A stretch of 64,000 bases of DNA, taken from positions 1 through 64,000 of the forward strand of contig CALLUS010000002.1 in the NCBI GenBank assembly GCA_938010435.1, written 5' to 3'. This DNA comes from an uncultured Rhizobiaceae group bacterium (GTDB taxonomy: Bacteria; Pseudomonadota; Alphaproteobacteria; Rhizobiales; Rhizobiaceae). The notes beneath the pieces are model-generated. The model was not told the DNA's origin. It did not search any database and saw only the letters and a program-made list of their open reading frames with translations. Positions 45,101-53,011 of the stretch are shown piece by piece (the first letter of the stretch is position 1; every line of letters starts with the position of its first letter). Position numbers and translations under genes: made by a program.

Positions 45101-45271
45101 CGCAAAGGGTTGAGTACGGATGGCTCGGTGCATGGGGATGCGCCGAAATCGAGTGCAAGAGGCGTGGAAGGGCACAGCCCTGACAGGGACCAAAGAAGAC
45201 CAGTGGCCCGCAGCACCAGTGGCAAACCGGGCCAACGCGGTGGGTTCAAGGAGAATAAGGGTCGGAATTAG
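42182..45271 (+). CDS. uvrB: Excinuclease ABC subunit B (UvrB)
   Basis: 1,029-residue UvrB of nucleotide-excision repair, a DNA-damage-verifying helicase-like ATPase working with UvrA and UvrC. A low-complexity N-terminal extension of about 165 residues (Lys/Ala-rich at 55-75) precedes the core start [18 protein letters not shown]. Walker A is [13 protein letters not shown], the beta-hairpin region is [26 protein letters not shown] is the helicase Walker B region, [11 protein letters not shown] and QTIGRAARN are motifs V/VI, and the UVR motif lies near [19 protein letters not shown]-terminal extension of about 160 residues follows. E. coli UvrB is about 670 residues. Two extra in-frame repeats are inserted. 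No Shine-Dalgarno is evident; the second ATG at 42185 is equivalent. Confidence 0.97.
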   Translation: MMSDSKKTSSPSGFEEAPQAQFEGKPLSGDISAWADEIEEESLSDRTRAAWKEKEAERDVEKKAKAKKAKAAAKKASDPKVGEKRTGGGTIIGGSNDVKTRVAAGLNPVSGLDVSVEDALEMASTSGVTATVQALSDLIEHGRDEMQGDIWVPHRPDRPDKDPDQKPFQVVSEFEPKGDQPVAIKELVEGLRGIDWNATAAEEAVDADASPTRSEADSVSASPSNGANRGERTQVLLGVTGSGKTFTMAKVIEETQRPALILAPNKTLAAQLYGEMKSFFPENAVEYFVSYYDYYQPEAYVPRSDTFIEKESSVNEQIDRMRHAATRSLLERDDVIIVASVSCIYGIGSVETYTAMTFQMSIGDKLDQRQLLADLVAQQYKRRDADFQRGSFRVRGDTIEIFPAHLEDRAWRISLFGDEIETITEFDPLTGKKTDALKSIKIYANSHYVTPRPTLNQAVKEIKKELTWRLEELTNAGRLLEAQRLEQRVKFDMEMIEATGSCASIENYSRYLTGRKPGEPPPTLFEYLPDNALVFADESHVTIPQIGGMYRGDFRRKATLAEYGFRLPSCMDNRPLRFEEWDAMRPQTIAVSATPGGWEMEQAGGVFAEQIIRPTGLIDPPVEIRPATAQVDDVVDEIKQVSANGYRTLVTVLTKRMAEDLTEYMHEQGVKVRYMHSDIDTLERIEIIRDLRLGAFDVLIGINLLREGLDIPECGLVAILDADKEGFLRSETSLVQTIGRAARNVDGRVILYADRKTGSMERAMAETDRRREKQEAYNTEHGITPQSIKRDIGDILGSVYESDHVTVDAGLGDKKGALVGNNLKAHLAALEKDMRDAAADLDFEKAANLRDEIKRLQETELLVADDPLARNVGIENTQKSRSTKAKRGKAGGRATDSADKNKSLFAKPELDDMTVGRTEKPAIPEGWTAPKKPTDLESEERPATAHPRSEGETDSASALKGWEPPRKTWMDDSRKGLSTDGSVHGDAPKSSARGVEGHSPDRDQRRPVARSTSGKPGQRGGFKENKGRN
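42811..42849 (+). repeat. In-frame short repeat in uvrB, copy A
   Basis: A 39-base stretch reading CGCGGAGCGAAG then CCGACAGCGTGAGCGCA inserts about 12 residues ([12 protein letters not shown]) between the first helix of the UvrB core and the Walker A strand. It matches copy B at 45016 in 27 of 29 aligned bases, with a 6-base gap. Confidence 0.65.
45016..45058 (+). repeat. In-frame short repeat in uvrB, copy B
   Basis: A 43-base stretch reading CGCGTAGCGAAG, GCGAAA, then CCGACAGCGCGAGCGCA in the C-terminal tail, encoding [13 protein letters not shown]. It is the partner of the copy at 42811. The 6-base length difference keeps the frame. Confidence 0.65.
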
Positions 45272-45359
45272 TTAATTACCTGTTGAGATTACAATGAACT
45301 CTTGAATAATATTAAATTGTATAGAAACCTCTATTAAACTGCGGCAGAGATTTATTACA

Positions 45360-48300
45360 ATGAAGAGAATTGTTCACTTAACTGATATTCATTATTCAGG
45401 CTCTTGGGGAAATCAAGAGCTTGTAATAAAAGAAGCTCTAAATGATATAAAAAATAGATTTTCGACATCAACTCCAGATTTATTTATTATCTCTGGAGAT
45501 TTGGTTCAAAATCCTGACAGCAAAAACATTTTTGCATCGTTTAGAACCAAAATAATTGAACCATTAAGTACTCATTTTGGATTACCTTTCAATAAATTTG
45601 TGATTTGTCCGGGAAATCATGATTTCTCATTCACATATGCAAATTCTAAAAAGAATGATCATGCGGCCATTCAATCCGCAAGAACGCAAAATAATTGTCT
45701 GAAGTTCAACGAAGATGAAAACTTGCCATTCACAAATGGGGTGTTCAAAAGATTTTTTGAGCTTGCAGCTTCTCTAAATCAGAAATGGCAAAACCCCTAC
45801 ATTCGTATTCAAGAAGTCACAGACAACATATTGGTAGTTTCAATAAACAGTGCGTTTGCTTGCAGCCTTGAAGGGTCCGAAGAGGACAAAGGCAAGCTGC
45901 TGGTTGGTCTCAATGGAATTGAGACAGCTTTCTCAACTATAGACGATAGTAAGTTTGTTGTTGCGCAAATTCACCACCCTATAGATCAACTGATCACTCC
46001 AATAAGAGATCGCTTGTCTAGTCTGTTAAATCGATATTGCGACGTGCTCTTTTGTGGTCACATTCATAACGCCCAACCATACTTTCAAATAGGCGGCAGT
46101 TCTCAAACCACCATATTGCAAAGCGGCGCACTTTATAGTCATAAAAATTATTTCAAAGGCTATGGAATATTATCATTTGATGAGAACGACCACAGTTCGC
46201 AGCGGCTCGAGTATCGAACATTTTGGGATAAAAGAAGTGAGTTTGGACCAGCTGAAGACGTTGCAGAAAGTGGGAAATTGTACTCTCCAACCACGAGTGC
46301 TGAACTATTTGAGCGTGTAAGACGATCTGATCCCGAAACGTATGCAATTGTAGCATTGGATGCCGCACGGGAAATGCGTGATTCACTAATACTTTCAAGT
46401 TCGGAAAGGCATTATGTAGAGCCCATACTTTTGGAACGAAATAGCCATATCGAAGATGATGAAACCCCGGACGAAAAATCAAAACGAGAGATATTCATCG
46501 ATGATATTAGTGATTCAAACGCAAGCTTTGTTATAACAAGCGTTGCAGAAGGAGGTGGTTCTACACTACTTCGAGAAGTGGCAGCAAGAGTTTACGAAAG
46601 AGCATCAAAAAATGAAACACTGATATCTGCAATTTACTTAGATGCACGAAATTTAAAATTGACCCCTGCTCAGTTTGATAGAGCGTTAAGAGTCGGCATT
46701 CCTGATTCGATTAAACAAGAATTCTCTGTTGAAAAAATACTTAACGAATCTTTTGTTACTTTACTCGTCGACAATCTACCTAAGTCTACCGATTTTTTTG
46801 ACAAATTGATGAAGTTGACTTTGGATCGCTACCCAAACTCTCGTGTTGTTGCTGTGTTAGATGCAGAAGAATTGAGCCCAGATGGACTTGGGATGCGGTT
46901 AAATTTCAAAGAGTCTGTTCGACAAATTCATTTGATGCCGCTTGATCGAACTAGAGCAAGAAAGATTATTCAAAATCACGATTTTAGTCGATCTGATATA
47001 AATTTGGAAAACTTACTTGATGAAGTTGTTACTAGGTTCAAGGAACTTGGCATACCACTAACGCATGTTTTTTTGAAAATTTACATCTCGGTTATAGATG
47101 CTTCTCCTAGATTCAATCCAATCAACACCTCAACTCTTGTCGAGTATTTTGTGGAAGGTGTTTTGGTAAGAATGAAGAGTGAAAATGTATTTCGAGGTGA
47201 ATTTGATTTCGACAACCAAAGAAGTGCACTGGGAGCGTTGGCCGAATTTATGGTCAGGAATGCATCTGGTGACATAAGTTATGTTGAGGCGGTTTCCACA
47301 ATCGAGAAGCATTTGTTGGAAATTGGGATATCTACGGACATAGAGAAAATTTTTGCGACTTTTTTGAAATCGAGAATTCTGAAAAGCTTCGATGGCAGGA
47401 TTTGTTTTTCTTCAAGTGTATTTTTGAACTATTTTATCTCAATAAGAATGCGAGATCGCAAAGAATTTTTTGATCACATTTTTTCACCAGATAGATCATT
47501 GAACTATATTAGTGCTATCGAAATATACTGTGGACTCAATCGATCAGATACTCGCGCGCTACAATTTTCCAAGTCAACTTTTGATTCTGTTATCTCTGAA
47601 ATCATGCCTACTCTTCTCAGTTTTGATTCAAAGTCACAAATTGCGTCTTTGCCAATAAATTCATCTGAATTGGGCAGTGTCATGGAGAAGGAAGCAGAGA
47701 TGTCCGAAGCTTACCGAACTGATCGTGATAGCGCAGCCAGTAAACTCAGCGAACAAGAAGGTCCTGTGGTCGGCAAACCTGCGGTCGTATCAGAACAGCG
47801 AATAACCAATTCCGCATTCAGAGCTGTGTTGGCTGTCCGACTACTGTCAGTAGTTCTAAAAAACCTGGAAAACGTGCCGAGAAATTTAAAAGATCAACCC
47901 TTAAAAGAACTTGTGAGGACGTGGGGTTTTTTTGCAAGCATTGCAACTTATGGCTTGGTAATTTTGGCCCAATCAGGAAAATCCATATCCGTTGGTGACC
48001 TTGAAATTTCTCTTATTTTGCCGGACAAAATTGACGAGGACTTTATTCGTCGCCTCGCATCACAGATACCCGTCATGGTATCAGATCGAGTCAGAATCGA
48101 TTTAGGAACTCAAAAACTTTCTGCTTCGTTAGGGGATATTCATTCGTCCGAACTGATCGACTCGTTTATCTGCGAGACTCTGCTTATAGACATTTCAGGT
48201 GAAGAAGGGATCGAAGCCACTTATAATTTGGCGGAAAAATTTTCTGACAGTCCCTTTTTATCACGAGTTCTTTATAACCAAACACTTAATAGATACGTAA

Positions 48301-48500
48301 GAATAGGTAGCGGGTCAAAAAAACACAGCCGCGAAGAAGACCTGCATCGACGACGACTTATTGGCACCCTGCACGCTAACTGCCTTGGCTTGAAAGGAAA
48401 AGAAAGGGTGGCAGAAATAAAGCGCAGAACTTCACAATTGGAACTGGAAAATAACAAACGGACTTATAGGGATACCATTGAAAAAAATAAAACAGTTTGA
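45360..48500 (+). CDS. Metallophosphoesterase fused to STAND-like region
   Basis: 1,046-residue protein. Residues 1-300 are a calcineurin-like phosphoesterase with all metal motifs: Asp9/His11 (TDIHYSG), Asp47 (SGDLVQ), Asn86-His87-Asp88 (PGNHD), His205/206 (QIHHP) and His234/His236 (CGHIHN). After a linker, residues 388-475 look like a P-loop NTPase: FVITSVAEGGGSTLLREVA is a Walker A-like loop without the usual Lys, and FVTLLVDNLP is Walker B-like. Long helical regions follow to the C-terminus, as in STAND/NLR-type sensors. Its DNA is clearly AT-richer than uvrB. It is a single-gene unit with weak ribosome site. Calcineurin-type nuclease or phosphodiesterase domains on STAND proteins are known predicted effectors, so phage defence is the leading inference. 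A general regulatory phosphoesterase is the alternative. Confidence 0.78.
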   Translation: MKRIVHLTDIHYSGSWGNQELVIKEALNDIKNRFSTSTPDLFIISGDLVQNPDSKNIFASFRTKIIEPLSTHFGLPFNKFVICPGNHDFSFTYANSKKNDHAAIQSARTQNNCLKFNEDENLPFTNGVFKRFFELAASLNQKWQNPYIRIQEVTDNILVVSINSAFACSLEGSEEDKGKLLVGLNGIETAFSTIDDSKFVVAQIHHPIDQLITPIRDRLSSLLNRYCDVLFCGHIHNAQPYFQIGGSSQTTILQSGALYSHKNYFKGYGILSFDENDHSSQRLEYRTFWDKRSEFGPAEDVAESGKLYSPTTSAELFERVRRSDPETYAIVALDAAREMRDSLILSSSERHYVEPILLERNSHIEDDETPDEKSKREIFIDDISDSNASFVITSVAEGGGSTLLREVAARVYERASKNETLISAIYLDARNLKLTPAQFDRALRVGIPDSIKQEFSVEKILNESFVTLLVDNLPKSTDFFDKLMKLTLDRYPNSRVVAVLDAEELSPDGLGMRLNFKESVRQIHLMPLDRTRARKIIQNHDFSRSDINLENLLDEVVTRFKELGIPLTHVFLKIYISVIDASPRFNPINTSTLVEYFVEGVLVRMKSENVFRGEFDFDNQRSALGALAEFMVRNASGDISYVEAVSTIEKHLLEIGISTDIEKIFATFLKSRILKSFDGRICFSSSVFLNYFISIRMRDRKEFFDHIFSPDRSLNYISAIEIYCGLNRSDTRALQFSKSTFDSVISEIMPTLLSFDSKSQIASLPINSSELGSVMEKEAEMSEAYRTDRDSAASKLSEQEGPVVGKPAVVSEQRITNSAFRAVLAVRLLSVVLKNLENVPRNLKDQPLKELVRTWGFFASIATYGLVILAQSGKSISVGDLEISLILPDKIDEDFIRRLASQIPVMVSDRVRIDLGTQKLSASLGDIHSSELIDSFICETLLIDISGEEGIEATYNLAEKFSDSPFLSRVLYNQTLNRYVRIGSGSKKHSREEDLHRRRLIGTLHANCLGLKGKERVAEIKRRTSQLELENNKRTYRDTIEKNKTV

Positions 48501-48565
48501 GACCTGTTTGATGTCTCCTAGTTGATCACAATTTGATTGTAAGATTAGGAGAGCCACCTGGATTT

Positions 48566-49054
48566 TCACTCCACCCGCGCCGCCTTCACCGCAATCTCCA
48601 CTTTCCAATCCTCGCTCGCCAAGCCGCAGATTAGCATTGTTGATGCACAGGAATGGCCTTCTAGCATTTGGTCTCTCGTTTCGCGGTAGATGGGGCTTGC
48701 GCATTTCTGGTTCTTTGGCATCTCCATTCGCTGCCTTTCAAACTGCTTACGCAGTTTTCAAACGCGAATGCCGATACATCTTTGCTTTGAAAAACCAGGA
48801 ATTGCGCTGTCTGTGACGATGGCCAGCACGTCGATGATGTTTGTTTTGTTCATGCCAGCGGCTTCCAGAATGGCGAAGATGTTGCGCCATGCTTGTTTGT
48901 TTTGTTCGGCGGGGTCTTCAGAAAGCTCTCCCGACACCGTGTTGCCCACCTGCCCTGACACATGAAGAATGCGCGTGCCTGCTGGTGTTTCCACAGCTTG
49001 GCTGTAGTTGGAAAACGGGGCTGGGGCGTTTTCGGTTTTGATGGGTGTGTTCAT
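48566..49054 (-). pseudogene. RidA family gene interrupted in frame
   Basis: Read leftward from ATG at 49054, MNTPIKTENAPAPFSNYSQA, LHVSGQVGNTVSGEL and AWRNIFAILEAAGMN are a RidA (YjgF/YER057c) protein, a deaminase of reactive enamines/imines. After VTDSAIPG the frame meets a TGA at 48758-48760 inside a palindromic element. Beyond it, from about 48688, the same frame continues as YRETRDQMLEGHSCASTMLI, CGLASEDWKVEIAV, the expected RidA C-terminus, ending at 48566. So an element of about 92 bases with one stop codon splits the gene without a frameshift. It is either a pseudogene or makes a truncated protein. Confidence 0.8.
48707..48798. mobile_element. 92-bp palindromic element inside ridA
   Basis: The element is bounded by CTGGTT and AACCAG. 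Its arms share CATTCGC/GCGAATG, and the centre is a perfect AAACTGC-TTAC-GCAGTTT hairpin (48740-48757). The rest of the arms are imperfectly complementary. It looks like a non-autonomous palindromic (REP/RPE-like) insertion. Confidence 0.65.
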
Positions 49055-49356
49055 GGGTGATCTCGGCGCTCGGTTTTGGGTTGCGCCAAGGTTGGGGGCA
49101 TTGGAGTTGGGAACGCAAATCCGAGTTAGCTCTCCCGCGCGAGTCACGAGCCTCGCTTCGATGGGGCAGATGCCGATGCGTAGCGCAGGCAGAGGGGGAT
49201 TTGCGAAAGATAGAAAGCCTGTTCCCCCCCTCTGTCGCCTCTGGCGACATCTCCCCCACGGGTGGGGAGACTTAACAAGCCGCGAGTTCAAGCCTGTCAA
49301 TTCAAACTCCACTCTCTTCCTCAAAGGGGAGAATTAACAAGCCGACAGATCAAAAC
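49055..49356. other. Repeat-rich intergenic region
   Basis: About 300 bases without a credible gene lie between ridA and a secreted-protein gene. It contains an imperfect inverted repeat (CGCAAATCC at 49114-49122 against GGATTTTGCG at 49197-49206) and the REP at 49224-49269. The ridA promoter should lie at its left end. Confidence 0.5.
49224..49269. repeat. Rhizobial-type REP with two hairpins
   Basis: Two adjacent hairpins are visible: TGTCGCC-TCT-GGCGACA (49233-49249) and CTCCCC/GGGGAG (49251-49269), preceded by a C-run. From memory, near-identical GGGGGAGATGTC-type palindromes are widespread between genes in Hyphomicrobiales. Confidence 0.65.
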
Positions 49357-49812
49357 CTACTCAAATACAATTCCGCAGCTGGCTTCGCCCACGTCTTCGC
49401 AGACCTTCACTTTGTTGATTTCGCTTTCCACATCGTCTTCCCACACCACTTGCACGGCCACCCATTGGGCGGTGTTGAGGGGCATGGATTTGTAGACGCG
49501 GCCACCCAGAATATCTTTCTGGCCAATGTTGAAAGGAACAGCCTTGTTGCATTTCACCAATTCCACGTTCTGGTCCAACGCGTCAGAATTGATAGAATAG
49601 CGGATTTCTTTCAAACGGCAGTGGAGCGTTTGCAGCAAGGAGAAATAAAGCAATTGTTTGCCGTCGAAATTACGGAACTGCACCCAGCCCTTGGATTTGT
49701 TGGCTTCCAGCATGGTTGCATACAATGAACGCGGCGGAATGGTTTGGGCGTGTGCGCCAGTTGCGGTGACAGACAAATTGGCGGCGAGTAAGAATCGTGT
49801 GATGGGGCGCAT
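49357..49812 (-). CDS. Secreted protein of unknown function
   Basis: 151-residue protein with a signal peptide (MRPITRFLLAANLSVTATGA, cleavage after AHA). The mature part contains SLYATMLEANKSKGWVQFRN, a Cys in LHCRLKEIRYSI, LVKCNKAVPFNI and a C-terminal Cys pair (KVCEDVGEASCG), suggesting periplasmic disulfides. No family was recognised. CGGAGAA lies before the ATG at 49812; the frame opens earlier at 49875 but the signal peptide then would not be N-terminal. Confidence 0.72.
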   Translation of the reverse strand: MRPITRFLLAANLSVTATGAHAQTIPPRSLYATMLEANKSKGWVQFRNFDGKQLLYFSLLQTLHCRLKEIRYSINSDALDQNVELVKCNKAVPFNIGQKDILGGRVYKSMPLNTAQWVAVQVVWEDDVESEINKVKVCEDVGEASCGIVFE

Positions 49813-49955
49813 TTCTGAATTCTCCGATTGAGTAATGAATGCTGCACCGAAATCGGAAATAAGCGCAAGCACCACTAATTTAACTCACGAAATTAAGACC
49901 TTATTCAAGGTATTACCTTACGTTAGATCGCAACACTTATCGTTCCGGAGTGAAC

Positions 49956-50339
49956 ATGACTGACACTGAAAGAAAAGCCTTCTATTACGGCAAACTGTTG
50001 GCCGCGATGGCGAAAGCCGATAAGCGCTTGTTGAATATAGAAGACGTGAACGCGACTGCTTTGCTGGAGTGTCTGTGTCCCAATGCTTCTAAAGAAGCTA
50101 TTACTGCCTATCACGCCGATAAAAACGTGTTCTGGTTGGCTGAAAGCGGTCATTGCTTTGCTGCTTCCCTGATAGATTTACCGACGAATGAAAAGCTCGA
50201 CATGCTTCGCGCCCTTTGGTCTGTGGCCGCTTGCGATGGCGAAATTCACTACGATGAAGAAGAGTTTATGCTGAAGGTCACACATCAAATGATGGCAACC
50301 CCGGAGCAAAACCTAGAAGCACGCAGAGCCGTCGGCTAA
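49956..50339 (+). CDS. TerB-like acidic helical protein
   Basis: 127-residue all-helical protein. The second half, LRALWSVAACDGEIHYDEEE and FMLKVTHQMMATPEQ, matches the core of TerB/DjlA-N domains (hxxhAxADGxhxxxE), which bind Ca2+ in tellurite-resistance TerB. The first half is a diverged copy. GGAG lies 5 bases before the ATG. No other ter gene is near, so tellurite resistance should not be assumed. Confidence 0.75.
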   Translation: MTDTERKAFYYGKLLAAMAKADKRLLNIEDVNATALLECLCPNASKEAITAYHADKNVFWLAESGHCFAASLIDLPTNEKLDMLRALWSVAACDGEIHYDEEEFMLKVTHQMMATPEQNLEARRAVG

Positions 50340-50481
50340 GGTTCACTCTGAATTTCAAGACTGTCCAGTAAACACGTTTTCGAAACGTTTTGTTAAGCAC
50401 ACGATTTAGTCGCGTCGATGGGAAGTGACACTGCCCCATTGCAGTTCTATGTTCTTAGTCACATTGTATTTCCACAAGTGA

Positions 50482-51306
50482 TTGGACACAGTTTTGGGCG
50501 CACGATCCTACAGTTTTACCCACGCGATCACCCGCATGCCCGGGAATTCCATCGTCGACGGATTGCGGGCTGTGGATACGGGTACACCTTCGCTGGAAAC
50601 CCTGAAAGCCCATCACAAAGACTATATCAAAGCATTGAAATCCACAGGAGTAGACATTACCGAACTGCCCGCATTGGAACAATTTCCGGACGGGTTGTTT
50701 GTGGAAGATTCGGCTCTGTGCTTGCCCGAAGGCGCTGTCATAATGCGCCCTGGCGCGCCATCGCGTTTGGGCGAAGCTGCAGCAATGGCCCCTACTTTAC
50801 TGCAATTTTATGATGAAGTGGCAATGATAGAAGGTCTTGGGCAAGGTTCCGGCTATATCGAAGGCGGCGACATCCTCGTCACCGAACGGGAAATTCTAGT
50901 CGGACAGTCCGCGCGAACGGATTCCGTAGGGGTGAAACAATTGCGGGAAATCGTCTCCAAGTGGGGATATTCTGTGCGGGAAGTCATCACCCCACGCGGC
51001 GTGTTGCATTTCAAAACAGATTGTTCCCTGCTGGATGAAGAAACGATTTTGTCCACGCGCAAACTGTCTGCCAGCGGGTGTTTTGAAGGGTACAACATCA
51101 TACACGTGGCAGAGGGAGAAGAGGCTGCAGCCAATACAATACGGTTCAACGAACTGGTTATTATGCCATCGGGTTTTCCGAAAACTGCAGAAATTTTGGA
51201 CAAGGCAGGGTATAATATTCGTGAAGTGGGGAATTCTGAATGTGCGAAGTTGGACGGCGGAATGTCTTGTCTGTCCCTTCGGTTGAGCCCGGATGCAAGG
51301 AATTGA
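50482..51306 (+). CDS. Dimethylarginine dimethylaminohydrolase-like amidinohydrolase
   Basis: 274-residue guanidino-modifying enzyme. It has FTHAITRMPGNSIVDGL near the N-terminus, QFPDGLFVEDSALCLPEG (substrate Asp/Glu loop), YIEGGDILVTERE, the catalytic His in GVLHFKTDCSLLD and the C-terminal nucleophile Cys in KLDGGMSCLSLRL. This fits DDAH (dimethylarginine to citrulline plus dimethylamine); arginine deiminase-like activity is the alternative. No ATG opens the frame before the conserved start, so TTG at 50482 or 50494 is likely, without a strong ribosome site. Confidence 0.88.
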   Translation: MDTVLGARSYSFTHAITRMPGNSIVDGLRAVDTGTPSLETLKAHHKDYIKALKSTGVDITELPALEQFPDGLFVEDSALCLPEGAVIMRPGAPSRLGEAAAMAPTLLQFYDEVAMIEGLGQGSGYIEGGDILVTEREILVGQSARTDSVGVKQLREIVSKWGYSVREVITPRGVLHFKTDCSLLDEETILSTRKLSASGCFEGYNIIHVAEGEEAAANTIRFNELVIMPSGFPKTAEILDKAGYNIREVGNSECAKLDGGMSCLSLRLSPDARN

Positions 51307-51474
51307 CTTTCACCGACATCGCCTGATTCACGGTGTTCATTAAAGGTACATGTTTGAAAATTCACACTGTGCGTTTCAACACATTCATATTGGGTTCATT
51401 TGGCATAGGGTTAGTTCAGGACAGAGTGGCAAGTGACCCGCATTTATCACTCTGAACGAAAAAGGAGAGACCAA

Positions 51475-51798
51475 ATGAAGATTTCAACACTCGCAGCCGC
51501 AGCCGTTATTGGAGCTGCATTTACATTCATGGCGCCCAGCGCAGAGGCTATGTCTCGCACTGTAACCGCACCCGTTGACATCACGCAGACTACCGATGTT
51601 GAACAAGTACACGGTCGTCATTGCCGCATTCGTCGCGGCCACCGCTCGCGTTGCCGCAGTGCACGCCGCAGCCGTCACCGTCATTCACATCGCCATGGCG
51701 GATATCGTCATCGTCACCGTCACTACAGTGGACACCACCGTGGTCACCGCCGTTATCGTAGTGGACGTCCGCGCGTAGGTATCTACTTAGGTTTCTAG
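51475..51798 (+). CDS. Small secreted His/Arg-rich protein
   Basis: 107-residue protein. The signal peptide is MKISTLAAAAVIGAAFTFMA, cleaved near AEA-MS. The mature part, from about residue 45, is extremely rich in Arg and His (RHRHSHRHGGYRHRHRHY), ending GRPRVGIYLGF. Such basic, His-rich tails may bind metals (Cu, Zn, Ni) or polyanions in the periplasm. AAGGAGAG lies 6-8 bases before the ATG, and a terminator follows, so it is a monocistronic real gene. No family assigned. Confidence 0.8.
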   Translation: MKISTLAAAAVIGAAFTFMAPSAEAMSRTVTAPVDITQTTDVEQVHGRHCRIRRGHRSRCRSARRSRHRHSHRHGGYRHRHRHYSGHHRGHRRYRSGRPRVGIYLGF

Positions 51799-51824
51799 AA
51801 CAAACTGCTCAAGAACCATTGAGT

Positions 51825-51859
51825 AAAGGGCGGCCCTGTATTTCAGGTCCGCCTTTTTT
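51825..51859 (+). terminator. Intrinsic terminator after His/Arg-rich gene
   Basis: AAAGGGCGGCCCTG pairs with CAGGTCCGCCTTT (with a bulge) around TATTT, and a T-run follows. Confidence 0.85.
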
Positions 51860-51894
51860 AATTCTATCAAAAATAAAATACCATAAGATTTTGA

Positions 51895-52221
51895 TCAGGC
51901 TGCCAAAGCTGTAAATTCAGGTTTGGCTTTTTCTGCAGGGTGAATCCCGACCTGGCAGTGAGGGCATGTGGTTGTACGCAACACGGTATTCTTCGCATGT
52001 TCATCCACATAAGCCGCATCGAGCACATGTCGTAGATGATAGCTCAACTCGCGATGATGATCCGCACAAACCGAGTCTGAACACGAGCTTGCCGACGATG
52101 ATACCGCTGGCCTGTTGCCCGCAACAGCTATACCCGAGGGTAATGCGACAGTAGCGAAACCTGCTGCAGAACCTGCAAGCAAAGAACGGCGCGTGAATTT
52201 TAATGAGGTGGAATGAGACAT
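51895..52221 (-). CDS. Tat-exported small Cys/His-rich protein
   Basis: 108-residue protein. The N-terminus has a twin-arginine signal (KFTRRSLLAGSAAGFATVAL, cleavage near AVA). The mature part has CSDSVCADHHRELSYHLRH and TTTCPHCQVGIHP: a CX4C-HH and a CPHC motif rich in His, suggesting that it folds around a metal in the cytoplasm before Tat export. AAGGAGA lies before the ATG at 52221; the longer start at 52251 would bury the signal. No family recognised. Confidence 0.8.
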   Translation of the reverse strand: MSHSTSLKFTRRSLLAGSAAGFATVALPSGIAVAGNRPAVSSSASSCSDSVCADHHRELSYHLRHVLDAAYVDEHAKNTVLRTTTCPHCQVGIHPAEKAKPEFTALAA

Positions 52222-52427
52222 ATTGGTCTCCTTTACAGTTTCTGCATCCATGCCAATGCCACAGCGGAACCGATCGTGATGCTGTTTAGAAATGGGTTTG
52301 AACGATCAATAGTTCAAGAAAATTCATCAACAGACCAACCTTGCGCGATAGCCAGACACGCGGTATTCTTACGTATACGTCAATACTGACATGCGGCCGG
52401 GGCGATTTATCCGTTCGCAACGACACT

Positions 52428-52443
52428 CCTGATTGCAATCAGG
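52428..52443. promoter_or_regulatory. 16-bp perfect palindrome upstream of DUF2147 gene
   Basis: CCTGATTGCAATCAGG lies 17 bases before the DUF2147 start and directly before its Shine-Dalgarno. It could be an operator or an mRNA hairpin that limits ribosome access. Confidence 0.45.
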
Positions 52444-52460
52444 TCAATGGAGGAATGAGC

Positions 52461-52814
52461 ATGAAAAACGGATTGAAGATGGCTGTCGCCACCGCATTAC
52501 TGAGCACGAGTATGGTTGGAATAAGCTTTGCTGCAGAGCCTATTGTTGGCACGTGGAAGCGGGACAATGGAACACTGATTAAATATTCGGGAAAAGGCAG
52601 CACTTTTTGCGGCAAAGTTTTAAATGGCAAATACAAAGGCAAGTCTATTGGTTGTATGTCCGGCAAAGGTGGCAAATATCGCGGCAAGGTAATCGTTTTG
52701 GACGAAAACAAAACATATAAAGGCAAAGCTTCAGTGTCAGGAAAAACATTGAAACTGGCCGGTTGCGTTGCCGGTGGTTTGATTTGCAAAAGCGCAAACC
52801 TCAAACGCCAATAG
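52461..52814 (+). CDS. DUF2147 family secreted protein
   Basis: 117-residue protein. The signal peptide MKNGLKMAVATALLSTSMVG ends at SFA-AEP. The mature domain starts IVGTWKRDNGTLIKYSGKGS, then FCGKVLNGKYKGKSIG, TYKGKASVSGKTLKLAGC and LICKSANLKRQ, the DUF2147 lipocalin-like beta-barrel with conserved Cys. It is shorter than many relatives because the segment after the first Cys is replaced by a Gly/Lys-rich GKY/GK repeat. GGAGGA lies 6 bases before this ATG; the ATG at 52455 is too close to that site. Confidence 0.82.
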   Translation: MKNGLKMAVATALLSTSMVGISFAAEPIVGTWKRDNGTLIKYSGKGSTFCGKVLNGKYKGKSIGCMSGKGGKYRGKVIVLDENKTYKGKASVSGKTLKLAGCVAGGLICKSANLKRQ

Positions 52815-52843
52815 ATAGATTTAGATAATTGAAGATTTTGAAT

Positions 52844-52869
52844 GCGGGGCCAAAAGCCCCGCGTTTTTT
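52844..52869 (+). terminator. Intrinsic terminator after DUF2147 gene
   Basis: GCGGGGC and GCCCCGC form a 7-bp GC stem around CAAAA, followed by GTTTTTT. Confidence 0.93.
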
Positions 52870-53011
52870 ATTTCCCGTTTCGCTTATCTCCATCCATCAG
52901 CGCGAAAGTTAACTCTTTCTCAGTCGGCTTTATGAACGCCAGATGAACAGACCTTCCAGCATTGGTTCACATTCAATGTGGCAATGTTGTTGAAATTGAA
53001 AGGGGTTCTCT

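Noticed and set aside
48432-48704. Leftward frame of about 90 codons between the phosphoesterase gene and ridA
   Set aside because: It overlaps the intact C-terminal part of RidA in another frame and has no homology-like features.
49114-49206. Inverted repeat CGCAAATCC ... GGATTTTGCG as transposon ends
   Set aside because: The arms differ by one base and no transposase or target duplication is visible.
49950-50339. TerB-like gene as evidence for tellurite resistance
   Set aside because: No other ter genes are present and the match covers only the helical core.
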